A stretch of DNA of 64,000 nt, taken from NCBI GenBank assembly GCA_034440615.1, contig JAOTOM010004738.1, forward strand, positions 186,001-250,000, given 5' to 3'. Position numbers and translations under genes: made by a program. The stretch is from Ashinkailepas kermadecensis (taxonomy: Eukaryota > Arthropoda > Thecostraca > Neolepadidae). Within the stretch, counting starts at the first letter, position 1. Each line of letters starts with the position of its first letter. Under the pieces are notes generated by a model. It searched no databases and was not told the origin of the DNA. It saw nothing but the letters and a program-made list of their open reading frames with translations. Positions 35,997 through 46,900 of this stretch are shown here, one piece after another.

Positions 35997-36534
35997 AGGA
36001 GTTGGTGTCGATGTGCTAGGTTAGGTTAGCTTAGGTTAGGTTGGGTTGGTTATGTTAGGTTGGGTTAGGTTAGGTTAGGTTAATTTAGGTTAGGTTAGGT
36101 TATGTTCATAACCGACATCGACACCCGACTCCTGTGACGTCACTTCCTTGACTCCTGTGATGTCACTGTACACCTCTTTACAAATCACTAACCTTGGCAG
36201 TATATGTCGGCCGAAAGGTAAAGATTACTGGTTAGGTTAGGTTAGGTTAGGTTAGATTAGATTATGTTATATTATGCTATGATACATTTTATATATTATG
36301 CTGAAAATGAGTGACCGCATTGTCTTCGTCATGTCAGAAAGCATACCTTTACAACAAAAAAAAATTGAAAATCACATTTTACCTTGATCTTGATATTTAC
36401 CCCTAGGGTATATGACTTAAAAGTAATCATTTGCTGTGAAAATGAGTGACTGCATCATCTTCATCATGTCAGAAAGCATACAATTACAAACAAAACAAAA
36501 AAAATCACATTTTACCTTGATCTTGATATTTACC

Positions 36535-38648
36535 ACGTTTTTTTGGGTGTAGTTCTGTGTTTGTTTTTATTGATATCTTTGTTCCCACATTTGTGTCGGA
36601 GTACATGTAAAGCCCATCCTATCCAGTATGAACCCGGAGTGCAAAAATGTTTTCAGAGATACAATCTCCTAAGAAGTGCCTTAATTCCCACCCTGCTACG
36701 GGCTCAAGTGGAGCTTGAAGGACTGAAGTGATGTTTTAATTGACATGCTTCCATGACAGACTTCTACATCATACTGTACTTGTTTGGACATATCACACCT
36801 AATGAAAAACATTTATTTTAACACTGGGTAGTAGAGGTGGGTTCATATTTTGTAGGGAATTGGCTGCATAGGTAGGTATGTGCTCTGGGCTTAGGATGAA
36901 GTGTGAAGTTTTTTGTTTGTTTTTCATATGGCTAGCCTTGTACTAAAACCAACAGTGAAAGGAAAGCTCATTACTCCCATGAGTTATGAGAGACAAAGCT
37001 GTGCTGATTATCACAACTTGCTGCCAGGTGGTGCCATCCATTGTTATCTTCTTTGTTACTATGCTTTGACATTTGATTTGACCAAAAATGGCAATGCATA
37101 TTACTTATGCACATTACATAGGTACTGACTACATAGGCTTTTCCTGTTGGTTACAGGTAAACATTCCATGCAGAAAAAGTAAAATGTCCATGAAAATGTA
37201 CTTTGGAAGAAGTTGGTATGCATTTCAACTTCCAGCCCTGAAAGTAAATTTCCCACTATATGCAAAGCTCATACATATAGATGGATGCTGTAAAACCTAC
37301 TCTTATGCATGCTGGATTGTATAAACCTGCACTTTTTGGGTGCAATATGGCCATAGTTGTCAACTCACCCTAAAGCCCACATAACTAACTGAGCCTGCAC
37401 TTGTAGGTCTTGGAAATGTTGAAAAGAAGATAGATATATCTGTATTTAAGTTTGAATGTAGCATTTCAGGAAAAAATATGCTATTATTGTAGTGTAAGTT
37501 ATCCATGAGACAAGTTTTACATACATTTTACCTCCATGGAGCATACAAAGGGGTTAGGTTTGGTTCAGTTAGGTTAGGTTAAGCTTTTGTTGTAAGTTAT
37601 AAAAATTTTCATTTTTTAAAAAGAAAATGTTCCCCAAAAATAATGAGTTTGTTTTCTTCAAAAACAATTCAGGCTAGCTTAGGCTGGGTTATTTTTAGTT
37701 GAAAAGTTTTGAAATTTTCCATCAAAAAAATATTTTGCATGGAAGGTTAGATGATGTCAGGTCAGGTTATGTTACATATTTTTTAAGATTTTCTTTAATA
37801 ACATAATAACATTTAATGTACTTAATTTAATTTTTAATAACATTTCAGATAATCTTTGAATAACATTCTTAGCTACTTTTTATGCTATATTACCCAACTC
37901 CAAGCCACTCTTTTGGTGTTATTTTTCCTCCCAACTGAAAAGTATGCATTTGCAGAGGAAATGAGTGGTCATATCATGTTCAACACTTTCATAAACATTG
38001 CATTAAAAAAGAAATTCCAAGAAATAAGAAATTGCATTAAACAGCAAATTTGCCAAATATATTATAATACCATACTTCTCCACTTGATTAGGATGATGTG
38101 ACAACTCATTTCTGTCACAAGTGTGTAAGTTGGCAGCCAACTGCTGTGTCATCCTGTCAATACTGGGGAAACTGTTATTATCTATGATGTTTTGCATAGT
38201 TGAAGTGGAAAGCATTCCACCTACCTTAATGTGATGGTCCTGGATGTGAGGCATTGGTGTCCTTGTCACTGAAGTCCTCATGTAGGTACCTTATGTTATT
38301 ACAGAGTCATATATGGGAAGAGGGGTCTCTGGACAGTCCAGACTGCAAAGTATGGGACTTTCAACAAGATATCATCCACCTGGTGCCATTATCATGAATA
38401 GCAGAGGGGGAAGGAGGCACCCCAGCGAGTTCACTGCTGACAGCTGTCCCGATGGAGTGGTTGAGTAGCGGTGGTGTCACCACAGGCCCAGTCGGCGAAG
38501 CGTCAGACAGCTGCTGAGTGCTGGTGCAGCACAGTTCCCACCCATTCCTGGTACACATTGGTGTGCACAGCACTCAGAAAAGATGCAGATTGGATTTGTG
38601 TCAAATGTTCAGCCAGCTGGCACCAAAAACATGACACAAATGTGGACA
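36535..38648. other. AT-rich intergenic stretch
   Basis: No gene is supported. A short TTAGG-rich patch lies near 37555-37590. ORFs at 36543, 36913 and 37088 have no family motif and no clear splice sites. Confidence 0.5.
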
Positions 38649-38943
38649 CCCAGCAAACATGCTGATGTCAGCCTGCCATCAGCACGTTTTGGGCCGAGCT
38701 AGGCATCTCATAAGTGCCAACATCCAGCCACTCTCAGCCTGACATCGGCAAACTAACCTGGAATATGAACATGTTGGGTTGAGTTCGGCAAATCGATCGC
38801 GACTAACCAACGTCGAGATTTCACTCCTCAGTTGACAGGAGGCTGCTATCATCCCAACAGCAGCCAGACATCTCCTCTACGATTCACTTCCCAGCTGACA
38901 GTGGGCTGCTTGCTGTCAGGCCGCTATCAGCATGTTCACTGGG
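38649..38943. mobile_element. MITE of about 295 bp
   Basis: The left end is CCCAGCAAACATGCTGATG; the complement of the right end is CCCAGTGAACATGCTGATA. The inverted ends thus match with few changes for about 28 bases. A CA dinucleotide flanks both sides. There is no coding capacity. The class is not identified. Confidence 0.7.
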
Positions 38944-40589
38944 CAGGGCTTGGATTGAATTTGATATATGCCCCACAACTGTCCACATTCAGTGCACATT
39001 GCCATATGTGCAGGATACTCTGCTCACTTCCTGGACGATGACAGTGATGGTGAAGAAGCCATCACAGACATAGTGTGAGACATGTGCTGGTGCTGTGCCT
39101 GTTCAGTGTTAGTTACTAGTTAGTGTTTGTGTTGCTTAGCATTTGTGTCAGTGGGGGACTTCAGCAGCATTGTTGGAATGTCTGCGCCCATTGTTCGCCG
39201 CAGACGGTGCCGCCTTCGCCCGATCATTGCCGCTGTGTTTTCATGCGGAGATGGGCAGCAGATGCGAATACACCAGTGGCAAGAACAAACAATTATGGGC
39301 GCTATATGACCTATGCAGTCGATGCGCCCCTAAACCACAATAACTAACTAGAACAAATAATTATTTTGTGGTGGTGTGTTATATTCTGAACACTGAAATG
39401 TGGGTGTGCAGGATTATGAACAATAGATGTGCTGTTTCCCAAACACTTCAATAGATGGAGTATATATCCTACAGAAATGTTTATTTCATGACGAAGTCCA
39501 TTTTGATGTTTTTGGCGACATTTCTGATCACATGCCTTGGCACATTTAATAATGAATGGCTCTGTATGAGCTTGGTAGGAGCGGATATAGAAGGTGCATC
39601 AGACGTCCCATAGTTTTCATTTGATCTTTCTAAGCCAGTTGGCCAAGTCCACCACCCTCCTCAGGATGGGAGGGGGGGGGTCTCGATGCAGCTGATGAGA
39701 AGTTCATACTTCACACATGCAATAACCGGTGTAATTCACTTGGTGCAGATGACGAGCAATTCACAAATGCCACGTGTGATGATGCTCACTTGACAGGTGG
39801 TTGTGAGCGTGATATTGCTCAGCCAGCTCGTGGCCAGTCAGCCACGCTCGGCGATGTACATGCCCATGTAGACACACACACACACACACACAGTATGTGT
39901 GGGCAGAGTCTCCGTGACCAGCTCGGCTGCTGATGGCACGTGGCCACTGACACGCTGACGCTAGCACCAGTTGCATGGTCAGCAAGACATTGACTGCCAG
40001 CAGTGCCGCGCGTCACCACCGGCTGGCGTGGCTTAGTCAGAACATGCATACAAGTGACTACAGCTGTGATTGGACTACCTAAGCTAAGGCTACAACTAAA
40101 ATTCTGCTTACTTACACCAATGTCTATTCTACGAACATGTACAGTGTCGATATTAATCCAGCTATGTTGTCAGCAGTTAGGAGATCCAAAATGTATTGAT
40201 TAATCAGGGTAATCTATCAGCTGAAGATACCTCATGACCTTAATTCCAATCATGCTCTCAATTTGTATCCAAGTGCATTTCATATTTCAGACTTGTTCTG
40301 TTTTATGTTATGGTTGACTTCCAGTTTGTTTTTATAACACACTGAGATAATACAAACCGAAGCAAAGCTGTTGAGCCTGACCCTTTTGCACTGACGTGAC
40401 CTTAATTGAACAACAGAGGGATGCTTAAGTACAATCTAGGCCATGCATTCCGTCTGAGCCGTTTTTAGTGTACAGTTTAATGGTGTGCGCTGGATAGTTG
40501 TAGGAAGGAGGGAATCAACTTCATCTGACTGACTTTAAGTTCCATATAGCTTTCCCATAGCTTGTGCTCTATGATCTGTGGTGTTGCAG
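38944..40589. other. Region upstream of the LEO1 Ser-rich exon
   Basis: Contains micro-retroposon 3 and an AC dinucleotide run (about 39873-39893). I could not find a convincing LEO1 first exon. A possible acidic segment (FLDDDSDGEEAITDIV, 39024-39073) reaches a stop and is not supported. Confidence 0.5.
39295..39350 (+). mobile_element. Micro-retroposon 3
   Basis: A 56-base insert, ATGGGCGCTATATGACC to TAACTAACTA, flanked by GAACAAACAATT (39283-39294) and GAACAAATAATT (39351-39362). The 12-bp duplication has one mismatch. Confidence 0.8.
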
Positions 40590-41588
40590 GTTCTGACAGT
40601 GATGCCAACTCGAGCAGCCGGTCTGGATCACCAGTTCCATCAGGCTCGCCTCGTCGGAGCAGGAGCAAATCTAGATCTGGAAGTCCTGCTGCCAGTGCTA
40701 AATCTGGCAGCCATGTGTCAGCCAGTCCTTTGGGAAGTGAGAGGTCTGGCAGCCCTGCAGGAAGTAACAGGTCAGGCAGCCCGGCAGGAAGTGGCAGATC
40801 TGGTAGTCCTGCAGGAAGCAACAGGTCTGGCAGCCCAGCAGAAAGCCACAGGTCAGGTAGCCCTGCAGAGAGCAACAGGTCTGGAAGCCCTGCAGGAAGT
40901 AACAGGTCTGGCAGCCCTGCAGGAAGCAACAGGTCAGACAGCCCTGCAGGAAGCAACAAGTCACACAGCCCTGCAGGAAGCAACAGGTCTGGTAGTCCTG
41001 CTGGTAGCTTGAAATCGGGCAGTCAGTTGGCAAGTCCTAGATCAGGCAGCCCTGCAGGAAGTGGAAGGTCTGGAAGCCCTGCAGGTAGTCCTGGGAGCCC
41101 CCAGGGAACTGCCAAATCTGGCAGTGTTGCTGGTAGTGCAAGATCTGGCAGCCCCACTGGCAGTGCAAGATCTGAAAGCCCCGCAGGAAGTGCTAGGTCT
41201 GGCAGTCCTGCTGGCAGTGCTAGATCGGGCAGTCGTGCTGGGAGTGTGAGATCTGGAAGTCCAGCTGGTAGTGCCAGATCCCAGAGTCCCACAGGAAGTG
41301 ACAGATCAGGCAGTCCTGGGGGAAGCGTCAGATCTGGAAGTCCTGGTAGTGGGAAGTCTGTCAGTCCTGCTAGGAGTGGAAAGTCTGGCAGCCCTGCCAG
41401 GAGTAGAAAGTCTGTGAGCCCTGCAAGAAGTGGAAAATCAAGCCCTGCAAAGAGTGGGAAGTCCGGCAGCCTTGCTGGGAGTGCAAGATCGGTTAGTCCT
41501 GCAGAAAGTGAAAGATCAGCACACAGTGCGAAATCGGGCAGCCAAGCTGGAAGTGTGAAGTCTAGGGATCGGCCATCCAGAGATGCAG
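40590..41588 (+). CDS. LEO1: LEO1 exon: Ser/Arg/Gly/Pro octapeptide repeats
   Basis: The acceptor is GTTGCAG at 40583-40589 and the donor GTAAGA at 41589; the exon begins and ends in phase 1 (999 bases). It encodes [18 protein letters not shown] and then more than thirty degenerate copies of an eight-residue unit close to RSGSPAGS, with later variants ([16 protein letters not shown]), ending [12 protein letters not shown]. At DNA level it is a 24-bp coding minisatellite. LEO1 N-termini are usually acidic and Ser-rich; here the repeat adds an Arg or Lys per unit, giving an SR-like character. Membership in LEO1 rests on phase, strand and the Ser-rich N-terminus; the first residues resemble other LEO1 starts only loosely. 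Confidence 0.85.
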
Positions 41589-43897
41589 GTAAGATATCAC
41601 ACAGTCCTACTTTGGCTCTTATGATGCTAGCGGCGGCCACTGGTAATTTATATTCACTTTTGCAAAACGTGATCATTTCCTCGATGTGTTTCTAAAGGAC
41701 AGTACAGCATCCAACGAAGTTCGGATATCAGCTATGGAGACTTTAATGCGTTGTAATTGATACCTGCTCATTACTTGTTAATTTACTCAGCCGACAGCCT
41801 ACATGTAGTTGCCATTCATATGTGCTGCGTCGTGCACGTGTGTAGCTGTCATGTGTGCCGCGGCCGACAGCTGAGTTGTGCCGAAGCCGACAGCCAAGTT
41901 GTGCCGCGGCCGACAGCTGAGTTGTGCCGCGGCCGACAGCTGAGTTGTGCCGCGGCCGACAGCCGAGTTGTGCCGCGGCCAACAGCTGAGTTGTGCCGCG
42001 GCCGACAGCTGAGTTGTGCCGCAGCCGACAGCTGAGTTATGCCGCGGCCGACAGCTGAGTTATGCCGCGGCCGACAGCTGAGTTGTGCCGCAGCCGACAG
42101 CCGAGTTGTGCCGCGGCCGACAGCTGAGTTATGCCGCGGCCGACAGCTGAGTTGTGTCGCGGCTGACAGCTGAGTTGTGCCGCTGAGTGTTGCGGCCTGC
42201 CGTCGTCTGCTGACGTGTCGCCTGCTGATCAGCCGTGTGTCTGTGGCAGATTCGCCGAGGTCGGACGGCGGCGGTCGGCAGTCGCGGCGCAGCGGCCACA
42301 GTCGGTCACGGTCTGGCTCGCGCTCCCCACAGTCGCCCGCTCAGGAGGAGCGCGCCTCAGGTACTTGGCGCGTCGGTATGCTAAAGCCACTATACCAGTC
42401 CTTGCGTTGATGTGTGGCTGACGCTCAACATTTTCAGCTGACGCTTGGGAAAGGGACCAATGTTGTGCTCAAGTGGGTGACATTCATTCACGCAGTATGC
42501 TGTAGTCGGGCTATGATGCCCTCTCCAATATTAGCCTTTCTCTGTCTCTCTTTATACTTTGTGTGAGTAGTTGTTAGCCATACAGACAGCGACAGCCGTG
42601 TTGGGATCTCGTAGCGCTGGCGCTGAATGAGAGCGGGTTACACGTATCGAACGGATGCTCCGAGTGGTCTGTCAGAGTTGTCACGCCCGGGTGACCCTTG
42701 ACCGTCGACTGACCCGACCCTCTCCGTGGCAGTTCACTCGGACAGCGAACACTCGGATGCCGGGTCGGAGGTGGCTACCAGGTACGTGGTGGCCTCCACC
42801 AGTATTGTTGTCTAGTGTTGTCTCTGGTGTTGTGTCTGTTGGCAGGCTGTGTCAGCAGTGCTGTCTGCTGATGCTGCTTCTCTCGGCGGACTACCAGTAT
42901 TGTTGTGTCTAATGTTGTATCTGGTGTTGTGTCTGTTGGCAGGCTGTGTCAGCAGTGTTGTCTGCTGATGCTGCTTCTGTCGGCGGACTGCCAGTATTGT
43001 TGTGTCTGGTGCTGTATCTGGTGTTGTCTGCCGGCAGGCTGTGTCAGCAGTGTTGTCTGCTGATGCTGCTTCTGTCGGCGGACTGCCAGTATTGCTGTCT
43101 GTCGGCTAGTGTTGTGGTGCTATTAGCCGTGAATGTGCATAAAGTGCGTCGTGAATCACCCCCGGCTGGTGTTGTGTCTGCCGGTGGGCTGTGCCAGTAG
43201 TGCTGCGACGACTAGTGTTATATCTGTCATCAAGTTGTACCAGTAGTTTTGTGTCCGCCAGCGGTTTTTTTCTTCAGTAGTGTTGTGTCTGTCGGTGGGA
43301 CGTGCCAGTGGTACTGTTGTATCTCTGCGATAGCGAACCGCAGGGTGGCTGAAGATTGGCAACAATGGAATAAATGGCCTGCCAAGAAAATTATTGCTGA
43401 ATGGAATTGACAGTATGGTCATTTAATTTAGAACTTCATGCATATTGCTCTTGATTCACTCGCGCCACTCAGGTCATTTCCCAATCCCGCGGCCCCCGGC
43501 GAAACAGTGTGGGCGACGCCATTAGCCGTGATCGTTCATAAAGTGCGTGGTGAAATACCCAATAAACAGATGGCTCTTTGCGCGTACCACAATTGACTAG
43601 GGTCAAATAGACATGAATTTCCTCGTAGTGTGTGTGTGGAGGTAGGAGTGGGGGTGGGGGGTCTGCCAACTTGATGTGTGCTGTGGAACTTGGACTTAAC
43701 AGTAGATGATTAATGATGAACCAGATAAATGCGAATCCTTGTGTACCCAGTTAGCTGAAGTATGTTTGTCTTCAGCAAGAGGAAACGAGCTGTGCACAGC
43801 GACTCAGAATCGGTGGGAAGCAACCGCGAGGAGAAGAAGAAGGCAAAGACGTCTGATAATGAGGGAGATGAGTCGATGAAAGGTAGGTGTGTTGTTG

Positions 43898-43954
<57 letters not shown>

Positions 43955-46900
43955 ATTTGTATTAGTCTTGGCTCGTGTGGTTCTCAGTGCATTTGATTAG
44001 CTATTTTTTTTTACGATTTGCATCATTTTATTGGCCAATTTCCAGTTATTTTATAATTAATAGGATGTATATGAAGTCGGAACTATGGTCATGTTTTCAT
44101 ACTGAAAACATCGCAATCTTGAGTTGAACACCCAATTGTTTGTAAGGAAATATTCGGCATGAACCCTTGATTCAGTTGTTGAAATAATAAGATTTCCACG
44201 TACCTCTGTCGCTGTTCCTCACCAGCCTCCGCATACTGCGTGCTGGACCTTTTCATTTTAAGTAGCCCTGTTCCGATGCCTTTTCACGTTGTGGTACCCG
44301 GCATCTAGCGTGTCGGAGGTACGGGGTTCGCGTCCCCGCGGTGCCCGCCCTTCTTGTCAGGGTGATAGGCAGGCAATGCCATATGGTCTCAGCTGTTGAA
44401 TGCATCGTAAAGCCACAACCAAACAACGCTGTGGTACCCTGTTCCGCCAATATATGTACTCAATATATGGACACATATATCACTATTCACTGTTGGCCGC
44501 ATGAGCCTGTCCGGTTTGTGCAGCCAGCATAGCTTGATGTGATCTGTACGCCCATATACGACCACGCATGATCTCCGAGCACCTCTGCCAGACGTGGGTG
44601 CATCTGACCTGTATGACCGTCTGACCCCTGTGACCCACGTGATCCCGAATGACCGCCAACAGATGCGGACGCGTTGGACCTATGTGATCACGATTAACCT
44701 TCTCGGACTCGGGCGTCATAAAGTAATAAAGTGATCAGGTTTAATATGAGTCACAGGGGCAGATTTGAGCTAAGCCCATGAAGGAAGGATACGATTAGAC
44801 GAGAAAAGGCACTCTGACAGACCTCACTCAATACCTTGTCCCCATTTCAAAGGAACTAGTATCTACCCCACTTATCTAATATCATTCACTTTATATTGCA
44901 TATCACACTCTTCCACACCCATGCCCAATCAATAATTTTCAAACTATCCATGCCTGCTTAAAGGGTCCTGCACAATGTGCACCTACTAGCATAAATATCA
45001 CCCCACACTCGACCAATTAGAAGCCCCAAAATATGATTCTCCAAGCAAAAAAGTCCACCCTATTTTTAAATACATTCAATGTGTTACTTCCCACAACATC
45101 AGCAGGCAGCCTATTTCATTGATCAACCGACCCTGGACTGAGTCCGTTGGCGTGTAGCTATCCTACACCTTGACTTGTCCAACCTGAATTGATGACCTCC
45201 ATGTGATGCTCTAAATAGAAGAGCATCATTCAGATTGACATTATCTACCCGTGTCCGACCTGTGCGACCATCTGTGACCTCGTATGACCCCGGGCGACTT
45301 CCGACAGATGTGGGCGCGTCTGACCTGTTCGGAGATGCCTCGGACATCAGTGACGACGATGCGGAGCCGGCGGCCGACAAGAAGGCGGTCGACCGTGACG
45401 AGGACGACGTGCGCCGCGGCAGCGACTACGAGGACGAGAACGAGTCCGAGGGGCGCACCGCTGTCATCCAGGTCAGTCGGACAGAACCGTCCGGGTCAGC
45501 CGGACAGAGCCGACGGGGTCAGCCGGACAGAGCCGACCAGGTCAGCCGGACAGAGCCGACCTGGGCCCAGTTTCATCAATCTGCGTGAAATCGTAGTTTG
45601 CAAATAAAAAGCACGACTTCAAAATCACGTTTCACGCTTTTGCCAGTTTCACCAATAAAATACGTACGTAGAAATTTATGTCTTAGAATTTCTACGAATC
45701 TACGTATACGTCATATACAAGTAATTATCAAAGAACAATACAAAATTATGGAACATGCATAAATGTTCCACATTATTTCAAATCTTCATGCTACTATGGG
45801 TTGGCTTAGTAAGTTATTTCATTTAAATAGCTATCTGAAATTATTCAGAGCCAGTTCACTAATGACAACATACTTGGTTGCCATGGACAACCACAGAAGG
45901 CAAATAAGATGCCTGACACACATTGCCAGATATATCTAACAAATGTTATTCTTGTGAAATGTTTTTTTCATAAAATTTATTGAAATATTTTATTGCCTGT
46001 TTAATTTGTTTCATATTGCCTGTTTTTTTTTGCAGGTATGTAGGTATACCTATTGTGGTGTGTAGGTACATATATGGCCATGTAGGTACCTTCCTAGGTA
46101 CATGCATAGGTAGGCACCAACTTACCATGGGCTATGCCAAGAATTGTGGTATCCAACCATTATCCGCATTGTCCATAATGTCAGATGGAAAAGGATTATG
46201 CTGGAAGCCAAGCAGCTTGGCTTGCTGAAGGGCCCAAGCACCATGAGGGAATTTACAAGAAGTTTTGTAGGCACCACTCTGCATGCTGCAAGAGGTAAGA
46301 GCTCCTCTAGTAATTTTACAAAGAAGCATTGAAACGCTTCCATGAATTCTACCCATGTTTTTGTTCATATTATTGTTAATTCTGATTCTCGTCAGTATGT
46401 AATCTCAAGGTACATATGCAGGCAAACGCATCCAAATGTGTTCCCACCTAGGCAGCACTTACCTACCTACCTACGTAGCCTGCTAAATGGAAGGGTACCA
46501 AGGTAGGTACCGGTAATCTTCAAGTATTACTACCTGGGTAGATCCTGACCTACCCGGATAGGATAGGCGGACCATTCCTCACTCACAACTGAAGATTGTT
46601 CAAAACCTCGATTTTACAATCGGCCACAAGATCAAATCCGAATGATATATGCCTACAATGGTCATTTACCAATTAATACGCAAACGCAACACAACAAAAC
46701 GGCCTCAGAAACGCCACGGAATTCGACCTCGAAACCGACGGACGCATGTGACACACTGCCAACTGAGAAATAGTGACCATCGTCAAATATCGCTAGTTTT
46801 GGCGCCATTTGTCACCCGCCATGGAAAATTACCCGCGCTTTACCAAAGCATCATATGTTTTCACTCAGTTATCATTTGGAAGATATCTTGAGCCAAATCT

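Larger units (their letters stand above)
33993..36534. mobile_element. 2.5 kb foldback element
   Basis: The outer parts are inverted copies: 33993-34428 against about 36104-36534. The outermost text is GGTATATATCAAGATCAAGG on the left, with its complement ending at 36534. The inner text TGCCAAGGTTAGTGATTTGT (left) has its complement at about 36178. TTAGG-rich tracts occur in both arms. The right arm has an internal tandem duplication (about 36300-36420 and 36421-36534). The core is occupied by a LINE (34429-35996). Confidence 0.8.

Noticed and set aside
34255..36260. TTAGG-rich tracts as a telomere
   Set aside because: They are short, interrupted by TTATG variants and embedded in foldback arms; at most interstitial telomere-like repeats.
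39024..39073. Acidic stretch FLDDDSDGEEAITDIV as a LEO1 exon
   Set aside because: It reaches a stop. A GTGAAG donor could rescue it in phase 1, but the acceptor and start are unsupported.
41023..41676. 217-codon frame opposite the LEO1 Ser-rich exon (also 40477-40983)
   Set aside because: Complement of the 24-bp coding minisatellite. The LEO1 strand has matching splice phases; the opposite frame has no family.
42441..42510. Possible extra LEO1 exon after TTTTCAG at 42440 ([10 protein letters not shown])
   Set aside because: No usable donor follows before an in-frame stop, and the known exons already join in phase without it.
46144..46332. Possible transposase exon ([22 protein letters not shown]) in the Harbinger-like element
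   Set aside because: Short, with no catalytic motif and no match I can name; left unannotated.
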